A DNA stretch of 5,029 nucleotides from an uncultured Collinsella sp. GTDB taxonomy: Bacteria > Actinomycetota > Coriobacteriia > Coriobacteriales > Coriobacteriaceae. Where the stretch lies: positions 1-5,029 of the forward strand of contig USLO01000127.1 of the NCBI GenBank assembly GCA_900555515.1. Reading direction: 5' to 3'. Position 1 is the stretch's first letter. Each line of letters opens with the position of its first letter. This document shows, one piece after another, positions 1-4,507 of this stretch. The notes beneath the pieces are model-generated. The model had not been told where the DNA came from. It searched no databases and saw only the letters and a list, made by a program, of their open reading frames with translations. Both the position numbers and the translations under genes were made by a program.

Positions 1-402
1 GCCGTGTCCAACAAGACCCACTACAACGAGATGAACGTCCTCTCCATGCATGCGCTTATCGGTGCCTACCAGCCGCAAGGCTACGAGTGGCTCGATGAGC
101 TCAACCAGGTGCTTGCCGGCAATATCCAGTACTTCTGCGATTACGTTGACGAGCATTTTGCGGGCGTGTCCTATTCGCGTCCGCAGGGCACCTATATGGT
201 GTTCCTGGACTGCACCGAGTGGTGTCGCGAGCATGGTCGCGATATTCAGTGGCTGCTCGACGAGGGGGCTCGCGTGGGCGTGGGGTATCAGGACGGCCGT
301 CCGTTCCACGGACCCTGCCACATTCGCGTGAATTTGGCGCTGCCGCTTTCGCGCGTAAAGGAAGCGTGTGACCGCCTAGACCGCTACGTTTTTGGGGTAT
401 AG
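1..402 (+). CDS. PLP-dependent aminotransferase / C-S lyase (MalY/PatB-like), C-terminal part
   Basis: This is the last 133 codons of a gene that begins before the window; the frame is open from base 1 and stops with TAG at 400-402. The fragment looks like the C-terminal small domain of a fold-type I PLP enzyme of the MalY/PatB (cystathionine beta-lyase-like) group. It has the helix around MNVLSMHALIGAYQPQGYEW, a WLDEL segment, the GTYMVFLDC strand (MalY-like proteins have GTYL.W.D), and near the end HIRVNLALP. The Arg in that last motif is the one that binds the substrate carboxylate in this fold. The PLP-binding lysine would lie upstream and cannot be checked. Members usually act in the cytosol on sulfur amino acids (cystathionine or cysteine beta-elimination) or as aminotransferases; the substrate cannot be decided here. 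The GTG at 4-6 is an internal codon, not a start, because the family's full length is near 390 residues. Confidence 0.85.
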   Translation, partial: AVSNKTHYNEMNVLSMHALIGAYQPQGYEWLDELNQVLAGNIQYFCDYVDEHFAGVSYSRPQGTYMVFLDCTEWCREHGRDIQWLLDEGARVGVGYQDGRPFHGPCHIRVNLALPLSRVKEACDRLDRYVFGV

Positions 403-429
403 GGGTCGCACGATTCGGGTACTGCGGCT

Positions 430-460
430 TGCGCCCATGCCGTCAATGTGCGTGGGCGCA
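430..460. terminator. Hairpin between convergent genes, possible bidirectional terminator
   Basis: TGCGCCCATG (430-439) pairs with CGTGGGCGCA (451-460): eight Watson-Crick pairs, then one T-G wobble and one G-C pair, enclosing an 11-base loop. It starts 28 bp after the aminotransferase stop and lies 39 bp beyond the end of the convergent PPOX gene, where a shared terminator would be expected. There is no T-tract on either strand, so it is not a classical intrinsic terminator. GC-rich actinobacteria often use hairpins without a U-tail, so the role is plausible but inferred. Confidence 0.45.
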
Positions 461-498
461 TAGAGCGCAGAGGGTTGCGAGCACGTTTTCCACGTTTG

Positions 499-978
499 CT
501 ACTTTTCTTGAATTTGCTTGCCACAAAGGTGCTCAATCGTAATCTCATACAGTTGGACGCCCCTGATACTTTGCTTGATCTCCTCTTCGACCTCTTCGGC
601 AGAAGGATAGTACTTGAGGGCAAACTGTCGGACTTTGTCTTCGACAAACGCCGGGTCATCGTTCGCGAGGCGGCAACGGCCAAAAACTACAGTGCTCTGA
701 ACATAGGGTGCCCAGTCGTCATCTTTGTACCAATCGTTGCCATAGACGGTAAAGCAGACTTTGTCGCTGCGTTTGAGTGCATCGACCTTATGCCCCGCCT
801 TGGCTCCATGAAAGTAAATTTTGTCGTGCTCGGGGTCAAAGTAGTAGTTAACGGGAATGGCGTAAGGATAGCCGTCGTCTCCGTTGACGGCAAAAATGCC
901 GCGTTTGCAATTAACGAGCAGCTCTCGTGCCTCTTGATCGGTGATAGCACGCTTCTTTCTGCGAAGAGGTCTAAACAT
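499..978 (-). CDS. Pyridoxamine 5'-phosphate oxidase-fold (FMN-binding, Nim-like) protein
   Basis: This 159-residue cytosolic protein has the split-barrel PPOX fold of the small flavin-binding/Nim-related family. Visible landmarks in order are the basic N-terminus (FRPLRRKKRAI), a helix (TDQEARELLVNC, about 13-24), the GIFAV.GDDGYPYAIPVNYYF strands (27-47), and IYFHGAKAGHKVDALKRSDK (54-73) followed by VCFTV. The last block is the hallmark region of this family, which contacts the flavin phosphate. A glutamate-rich helix (AEEVEEEIKQSI, 127-138) and a final strand VQLYEITIEHLCGK close the domain. The length is normal. Relatives bind FMN, sometimes haem or F420, and include nitroimidazole reductases; the true substrate is unknown and PLP synthesis is unlikely. 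The ATG at 978 is preceded by AAAGGAAG (985-992 on the reverse strand), 6 bases away, which supports this start. It is transcribed divergently from the channel gene. The long plus-strand frame opposite it is a shadow. Confidence 0.88.
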   Translation of the reverse strand: MFRPLRRKKRAITDQEARELLVNCKRGIFAVNGDDGYPYAIPVNYYFDPEHDKIYFHGAKAGHKVDALKRSDKVCFTVYGNDWYKDDDWAPYVQSTVVFGRCRLANDDPAFVEDKVRQFALKYYPSAEEVEEEIKQSIRGVQLYEITIEHLCGKQIQEK

Positions 979-995
979 CGTGGACTTCCTTTCTT

Positions 996-1012
996 TGCGC
1001 GTGTTGCGCGCA
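996..1012 (-). repeat. Short GC-rich hairpin in the leader of the PPOX gene
   Basis: TGCGCG (996-1001) and CGCGCA (1007-1012) form a perfect 6-bp inverted repeat around a 5-base loop. It sits directly upstream of the purine-rich ribosome binding site (985-992) of the minus-strand PPOX gene. It could be a small leader hairpin or a binding site. The simple GC alternation means it could also be chance. I found no convincing -10/-35 pair for this gene further upstream. Confidence 0.3.
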
Positions 1013-1116
1013 CGGCGGTGGACGGTATGTCTATATCAAGATACTAGTTCAGCCTGCGAGGCCGACGGGAACATCCTATTTGTCGCAGATTGAAACGCAC
1101 TTTGTTTGTCGTGGAA

Positions 1117-1135
1117 GGATTGTCTCTCACAATCC
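1117..1135. promoter_or_regulatory. Operator-like perfect inverted repeat GGATTGT-N5-ACAATCC
   Basis: A perfect 7-bp inverted repeat with a 5-base spacer lies in the divergent intergenic region, 138 bp upstream of the PPOX start codon and 101 bp upstream of the channel start codon. Symmetric sites of this size and spacing are typical for dimeric helix-turn-helix repressors, and the ATTGT/ACAAT half-site recurs downstream in the same intergenic region. It has no T-tract and is not placed like a terminator. No regulator gene is in the window, so the binding protein is unknown. Confidence 0.4.
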
Positions 1136-1163
1136 GTCGTTTAGAGACGTTCTCGATGACTGG

Positions 1164-1192
1164 TTCCGTTTGCAGGGGAGGCGTGGGACAAT
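1164..1192 (+). promoter_or_regulatory. Tentative promoter of the channel-LOG unit
   Basis: GACAAT (1187-1192) matches 4 of 6 positions of the -10 consensus. TTCCGT (1164-1169) lies 17 bp upstream but matches the -35 consensus poorly. Transcription would start near 1199, leaving a short leader of about 38 bases. The -10 overlaps the left arm of the second ATTGT-type inverted repeat, so a protein bound there could block it. This is a weak prediction. Confidence 0.25.
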
Positions 1193-1217
1193 ACCGACCA
1201 AAAGCGATTGATTGTCC
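1186..1217. repeat. Second inverted repeat GGACAAT-N18-ATTGTCC
   Basis: GGACAAT (1186-1192) and ATTGTCC (1211-1217) are perfect 7-bp inverted arms separated by 18 bases, ending 6 bases before the ribosome binding site of the channel gene (AAGGGGGG, 1224-1231). They contain the same ATTGT core as the repeat at 1117-1135, and GATTGTC occurs identically at 1118-1124 and 1210-1216. It may be a second operator or a leader RNA hairpin next to the Shine-Dalgarno sequence. Confidence 0.35.
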
Positions 1218-1236
1218 TGAATAAAGGGGGGTCTCG

Positions 1237-1662
1237 ATGAAAAAGCTGAGGACGCTGGCCGATGTGTTGCGTCAGGCCGGTTTCGTGCGCATCACGGGCC
1301 TTTTTCTCGTCTTTTATCTTCTGTGTTCAACGGCTGTTTGGCTCTCTGAGCCCGCAACTCTTACGTTTGGCGATGGCCTTTGGTTTAGCTTTGAGACCGT
1401 ATCGACGATCGGCTTTGGCGACATTCCGGCCGAAACGCCGGTCGCCCGTGTCATCACGGTCGTCCTGAGCGTTATCAGCATTTTTTACATTGCCATGCTC
1501 ACGGGCGTGGCGGTGAGCTACTGCAATACGCTCATCAAGATGCGCCAAAAGGACACCATGACGCGCTTTATGGACGATCTTGAGCATTTGGAAGAGCTCG
1601 ATCGTGACGAGCTCGCTGACCTTTCGCGCCGCGTGCGCGAATACCGTCGCCGGCAACGATAG
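1237..1662 (+). CDS. Two-transmembrane K+-channel-like protein (ion channel family)
   Basis: This 141-residue membrane protein has the minimal pore-module layout of the Ion_trans_2 family. A basic N-terminus (1-19) leads into TM1 (about 20-37, GLFLVFYLLCSTAVWL). Next come a pore helix with FGDGLWFSFETVS (44-56), the selectivity filter TIGFGD (57-62, against the usual T-V-G-Y-G-D), and TM2 (about 70-96). A charged C-terminal tail (97-141) with acidic then Arg-rich heptads could be a short coiled coil. Four subunits would form a pore conducting K+ across the cytoplasmic membrane. No RCK/TrkA nucleotide-binding domain and no voltage sensor is present, so gating is unknown. The ATG is preceded by AAGGGGGG with 5 bases of spacing. 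The LOG gene follows by 36 bp with no terminator, so the two are likely one transcript. The Val-to-Ile and Tyr-to-Phe changes in the filter occur in other channels and are compatible with K+ selectivity. Confidence 0.85.
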   Translation: MKKLRTLADVLRQAGFVRITGLFLVFYLLCSTAVWLSEPATLTFGDGLWFSFETVSTIGFGDIPAETPVARVITVVLSVISIFYIAMLTGVAVSYCNTLIKMRQKDTMTRFMDDLEHLEELDRDELADLSRRVREYRRRQR

Positions 1663-1684
1663 AACGGGTGCCGCGCGTCACGAC

Positions 1685-1691
1685 GAGGGGG
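1685..1691 (+). promoter_or_regulatory. Ribosome binding site deciding the LOG start
   Basis: GAGGGGG ends 7 bases before the ATG at 1699. An in-frame TTG at 1693 would be only 1 base from this site and therefore not usable with it, so the ATG is the start chosen. Confidence 0.7.
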
Positions 1692-1698
1692 ATTGCAT

Positions 1699-2232
1699 AT
1701 GAACATCACGGTGTACTTGGGCGCGAGCGTCGGCAACGACCCGGCGTTTCTGCCTGCAGTGCGAGAGCTCGGCACGTGGATTGGCTCCAACGGCCACGCG
1801 CTGGTATACGGCGGCTCCAAGTCGGGCCTGATGGGCGCGCTCGCCGATAGCGTGCTCGATGCTGGCGGGCATGTGACGGGTGTGGAGCCGAGCTTTTTTA
1901 TCGAGGCCGAGTTTCAACATGACGGTATCGACGACCTCATCGTGACGAGTGACATGGCCGAGCGTAAGGCCAAGATGATCGAGCTCGGCGATGCGTTCAT
2001 CGCCTTTCCCGGTGGGACGGGTACGCTCGAGGAGATTGCCGAGGTCATGTCCGCGGTGTCGTTGGGGCACCTGAGTGCTCCGTGCATCCTGTATAACCTG
2101 GACGGTTACTACAACGACCTCAAGGCGCTGCTCGGACATATGATTGATATGGGTCTTTCGAGCCCGCAGCGCCAACAGGGCATCTACTTTGCCGATGATT
2201 TGCGCGAGATTGCCTCGATTATTAACGGATAA
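1699..2232 (+). CDS. LOG-family (TIGR00730-type) Rossmann-fold nucleotide phosphoribohydrolase
   Basis: This 177-residue cytosolic protein belongs to the LOG / lysine-decarboxylase-like family, which cleaves nucleoside 5'-monophosphates (cytokinin riboside monophosphates in plants, often AMP-type substrates in bacteria) into base and ribose 5-phosphate. It shows the first Rossmann strand ITVYLGASVGND (3-14), the nucleotide-binding turn YGGSKSGLMG (37-46), the conserved MAERKAKM segment with R89-K90, and the signature PGGTGTLEE (104-112) whose Arg/Glu pair is catalytic in this family. The length is normal for the short class. One difference is Ser at residue 40 where many members have a third glycine. 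The old label lysine decarboxylase should not be used. It lies 36 bp after the channel gene and probably shares its message. The physiological substrate and any link to the channel are unknown. Confidence 0.9.
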   Translation: MNITVYLGASVGNDPAFLPAVRELGTWIGSNGHALVYGGSKSGLMGALADSVLDAGGHVTGVEPSFFIEAEFQHDGIDDLIVTSDMAERKAKMIELGDAFIAFPGGTGTLEEIAEVMSAVSLGHLSAPCILYNLDGYYNDLKALLGHMIDMGLSSPQRQQGIYFADDLREIASIING

Positions 2233-2312
2233 GTCTTGAGCCCGCCCCACTATGACTCCCAATGGTGCCGTTTGCAGCGCAGATGGTTGGCTCGTTCGGG
2301 CAACGCTCACTC

Positions 2313-2318
2313 TACAAT
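2313..2318 (+). promoter_or_regulatory. Likely -10 box of the ClC gene
   Basis: TACAAT matches 5 of 6 positions of the sigma-70-type -10 and is followed by an A-rich stretch. It lies 39 bp upstream of the ClC start codon, inside a 125-bp gap after the LOG gene. The best -35-like word is TTGGCT (2287-2292), but the spacer is 20 bp, longer than optimal. It suggests that the ClC and flavodoxin-ferredoxin genes can be transcribed apart from the genes before them. Confidence 0.45.
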
Positions 2319-2357
2319 AAAACGCATCCTTGTCGATTTTGACCGCGGGAGGACCCG

Positions 2358-3662
2358 ATGGATAGCCTTGCAAAACCCAAAAACCGCGCGCTGTTTTTAA
2401 TGAGCGTTGCCGTGACCGGTGCGTTCGCAGGCGCCGCAGTCTGGCTATTCTTTTTTGTGATGGAGCACGGCATCGACTATCTGTGGGCCAAGATCCCGCA
2501 CATGCTGGGCGTCGCTTCGCCCGAGCTCGCCAGCGGCCCGTTCGGCTTTCTGCCGTACCCGTTTTTTGTCTGCCTGCTGGGCGGCCTGCTGATCGGTCTG
2601 TACGAAAAGATGACGGGCACCAAGACCGATGACCTCAACCAGGTGATGGCTAAGGTCAAGCAAGACGGGCGCTACCCGTACGACAACCTGGGCAAGCTTT
2701 CGCTCGCGGCATTGCTGCCGCTGCTGTTTGGCGGAAGTATTGGACCGGAGGCCGGCCTGACCGGCGTTATCGCGGGTCTGTGCAGCTGGGTCGGCGACCG
2801 CATGCGTCGCTTTGGCGCCGAGTTTAGGGAGCTCACGCTGCTGGGCACCCAGGCTGCCTTGACGGCGCTCTTTACCGCGCCTGTCTTTGGCTTTGTGGCG
2901 CCGCTCACCGGTAGCGCTGACGGCCAGACCGCCAACGGCGATGAGGGCTCCGAATCCGACGAGATCACCATCAAGCTGCCCAAGGCGCAAAAGACCGTGG
3001 TCTACGGCATTGCGATTGCCGGCGGCCTGGGCACCTACCTGCTGCTCGGCCAGCTTGTGGGCGGCGGCATGGGTATGCCCAGGTTCGAGGCCGCCGTGGT
3101 GGGCAACCTGGAGCTTACCTGGCTCATTCCCCTGTCGCTGACCGGAACAATCTGCGGCTGGCTGTACTTTGTCTCGGAGCACGCGAGTGAGGCATTGGCT
3201 CATGCCGTGGGGGAGCGCCCTGTCGTCAAAGCCATACTAGCCGGTCTGGCGCTCGCCATCTGCGGCACGGTTTTACCCTACACCATGTTTGCCGGCGAGA
3301 TCCAGGCCGATGTGCTCATGGAGACCTTCCTGACCATTCCCGCCGGCGTGCTTATCGCGACCGGTCTTGTTAAGGCCATGCTGACGCCCGCTCTCATCAA
3401 CCTTGGTTGGCGCGGCGGCCACTTCTTCCCGATTATCTTCTCGGGCGTAAGCCTGGGCTATGGCCTTGCCATCCTCACCGGCGTCGATCCGGTCTTTTGC
3501 GTCGCCGTCTGCACGGCATCGACGATGGGTGCGGTCATGCGTCAGCCGGTCATGGTCGTGGGCCTGCTGCTCATGTGCTTCCCACTCAAGGGTATCGTCT
3601 GCATGATCATCGCGGCCGTCATCGCCGCCGGTATTCCGCTGCCCAAGCCGCTGCGCAAGTAG
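2358..3662 (+). CDS. ClC-superfamily chloride channel/transporter protein, YfeO-like branch
   Basis: This 434-residue, strongly hydrophobic integral membrane protein has the ClC fold. TM helices are visible near 12-35, 66-82, 113-145, 160-183, 213-235, 253-273, 288-309, 325-345, 357-374 and 378-427. The diagnostic loops are GGSIGPEAGL (125-134), GTQAALTALFTAPVFG (163-178) and WRGGHFFPIIFSGVSLG (351-367), corresponding to the ClC G-x-x-G-P and G-x-F-x-P anion-binding motifs. The first has the form seen in E. coli YfeO rather than GREGP: the residue at the gating-glutamate position is Ile128. A hydrophilic, acidic stretch (184-208, rich in D, E, G, S) separates the F-like helix from the next one. 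It probably moves Cl- or another anion across the cytoplasmic membrane; the anion and channel-versus-exchanger mode are not decided. The ATG follows GGGAGGA by 4 bases. The flavodoxin-ferredoxin gene starts 35 bp later. Confidence 0.9.
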   Translation: MDSLAKPKNRALFLMSVAVTGAFAGAAVWLFFFVMEHGIDYLWAKIPHMLGVASPELASGPFGFLPYPFFVCLLGGLLIGLYEKMTGTKTDDLNQVMAKVKQDGRYPYDNLGKLSLAALLPLLFGGSIGPEAGLTGVIAGLCSWVGDRMRRFGAEFRELTLLGTQAALTALFTAPVFGFVAPLTGSADGQTANGDEGSESDEITIKLPKAQKTVVYGIAIAGGLGTYLLLGQLVGGGMGMPRFEAAVVGNLELTWLIPLSLTGTICGWLYFVSEHASEALAHAVGERPVVKAILAGLALAICGTVLPYTMFAGEIQADVLMETFLTIPAGVLIATGLVKAMLTPALINLGWRGGHFFPIIFSGVSLGYGLAILTGVDPVFCVAVCTASTMGAVMRQPVMVVGLLLMCFPLKGIVCMIIAAVIAAGIPLPKPLRK

Positions 3663-3697
3663 CACGGTTTTTCACGAGTCAATTCCAGGGGTACGAG

Positions 3698-4489
3698 ATG
3701 ATCCTGTACTTTAGCGCGACAGGGAACAGCGAGCATGTGGCGCGTCGCATTGCAGCGGCGACAGACGACAAGGTTGTGTCGATTGAGCGTTTTGATGTCG
3801 AGGCCCTTCGCCTTGTTGCGACGGAAGGCCCCTGTCAACTGGGATTTGTTGCTCCGGTGTATGCCTGGGGTCTGCCGACGCCGATGATCGAGTTTTTGAA
3901 GACTGCCGACCTGTCGATTGCTGCCGGTGCAAAGGGCGGCGAGCGCCCCTATACGTTCTATGTTTCGACGTACGGTTCGACGACCGGCCAATCGGCCAAG
4001 TTTGCCCGCGATCTGCTGCACGAGCGTGGGCTCGAGTTAGATGCGGCGATGAGCGTCAAGATGCCTGATACCTGGACGCCTGTTTTCGACCTGTCTGACC
4101 CTCAAAAGGTTGAGGGTATCAATAGGGCTGCTGAGGCGCAGATTGATGCTGTGATCGAGGCGGTGCGGGAGCGGCGCACGGGCAACATGATGCGCCATCG
4201 CGTGCCCCTGTTTGCATCGTGCGCGTATCATGCGTTTGGACTGCCGCGTATGCAGCAGACGAGCAAGTTTGCCGTCGATGCTAGCCGCTGCGTCGGGTGT
4301 AGCCTCTGCGCTAAGCGCTGCCCCATGGCGGCGATTGAGATGCGCGACGGCCTTCCCGTCTGGACAAAGCCGGAGTGCGCAGCCTGCCTTCGTTGCCTGC
4401 ACTGTTGTCCCAAATTTGCCATCTCGCACGGTAAGCGCACAGCATCCCACGGTCAGTACAGGCATCCTAAGCCAGGTGTGAGGATGTAG
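3698..4489 (+). CDS. EFR1-type flavodoxin / 2x[4Fe-4S] ferredoxin fusion protein
   Basis: This 263-residue cytosolic redox protein fuses an N-terminal flavodoxin-like domain to a C-terminal bacterial ferredoxin domain. The FMN phosphate loop is SATGNS (6-11), directly after the first strand ILYF. VAPVYAWGLPTPMIEFL (51-67) and YVSTYGSTTG (88-97) match the other flavin-contact regions. The ferredoxin part carries two complete [4Fe-4S] sets: C198-x2-C201-x2-C204-x3-C208-P and C227-x2-C230-x2-C233-x3-C237-P. The family shuttles electrons between FMN and iron-sulfur clusters in anaerobes; the partner enzyme is not known. The ATG at 3698 is chosen because AGGGG lies 6 bases upstream and the FMN loop then sits at the very N-terminus; the frame is open back to 3407, but that part overlaps the ClC gene and encodes no domain. 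It is likely co-transcribed with the ClC gene. Confidence 0.92.
   Translation: MILYFSATGNSEHVARRIAAATDDKVVSIERFDVEALRLVATEGPCQLGFVAPVYAWGLPTPMIEFLKTADLSIAAGAKGGERPYTFYVSTYGSTTGQSAKFARDLLHERGLELDAAMSVKMPDTWTPVFDLSDPQKVEGINRAAEAQIDAVIEAVRERRTGNMMRHRVPLFASCAYHAFGLPRMQQTSKFAVDASRCVGCSLCAKRCPMAAIEMRDGLPVWTKPECAACLRCLHCCPKFAISHGKRTASHGQYRHPKPGVRM
4098..4117 (+). repeat. Perfect 8-bp hairpin inside the flavodoxin-ferredoxin gene
   Basis: ACCCTCAA (4098-4105) and TTGAGGGT (4110-4117) are perfect inverted arms around the loop AAGG. It lies in the linker between the flavodoxin and ferredoxin domains (protein residues about 134-140, DPQKVEG). No T-tract follows, so it is unlikely to terminate transcription. 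It could slow translation between domains or be a binding site, or it may be coincidental. Confidence 0.4.
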
Positions 4490-4507
4490 CGGCTGCTGGC
4501 CGCGCTA
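4487..4507. terminator. Small hairpin spanning the two convergent stop codons
   Basis: Between the stop of the flavodoxin-ferredoxin gene (TAG, 4487-4489) and that of the convergent EamA gene (4505-4507) only 15 bp remain. GCGGC (4489-4493) pairs with GCCGC (4499-4503) around TGCTG; alternatively TAGCG (4487-4491) pairs with CGCTA (4503-4507). The stem is short and no T-tract follows on either strand, so a terminator role is weakly supported; position is the main argument. Confidence 0.25.

Noticed and set aside
448..1047. 199-codon plus-strand open frame opposite the PPOX gene
   Set aside because: The minus-strand protein matches the PPOX family over its length and has a good ribosome binding site; the plus-strand frame shows no known motif.
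1079..1111. Direct repeat TTTGTCG (1079-1085 and 1105-1111)
   Set aside because: It is only seven bases twice, not symmetric and not tied to a promoter; within chance expectation.
1594..1614. GAGCTCG-N7-CGAGCTC inverted repeat at the end of the channel gene
   Set aside because: It arises from repeated Glu-Leu codons in the heptad-like tail and an intrinsically palindromic hexamer; no independent sign of function.
1693..1698. TTG start for the LOG gene
   Set aside because: It is only 1 base from the ribosome binding site; the ATG at 1699 has normal spacing.
1678..2373. 231-codon minus-strand open frame opposite the LOG gene
   Set aside because: It is the antisense of a clear LOG protein; its length reflects GC-rich codon bias.
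2445..3203. 252-codon minus-strand open frame opposite the ClC gene
   Set aside because: It has low-complexity, Gln/Arg/Ala-rich composition with no domain and lies antisense to a well-supported membrane protein.
3407..3697. Upstream extension of the flavodoxin-ferredoxin frame into the ClC gene
   Set aside because: The extension is Arg/His-rich, has no domain and overlaps the ClC C-terminus; the ATG at 3698 has a proper ribosome binding site and starts right at the flavodoxin fold.
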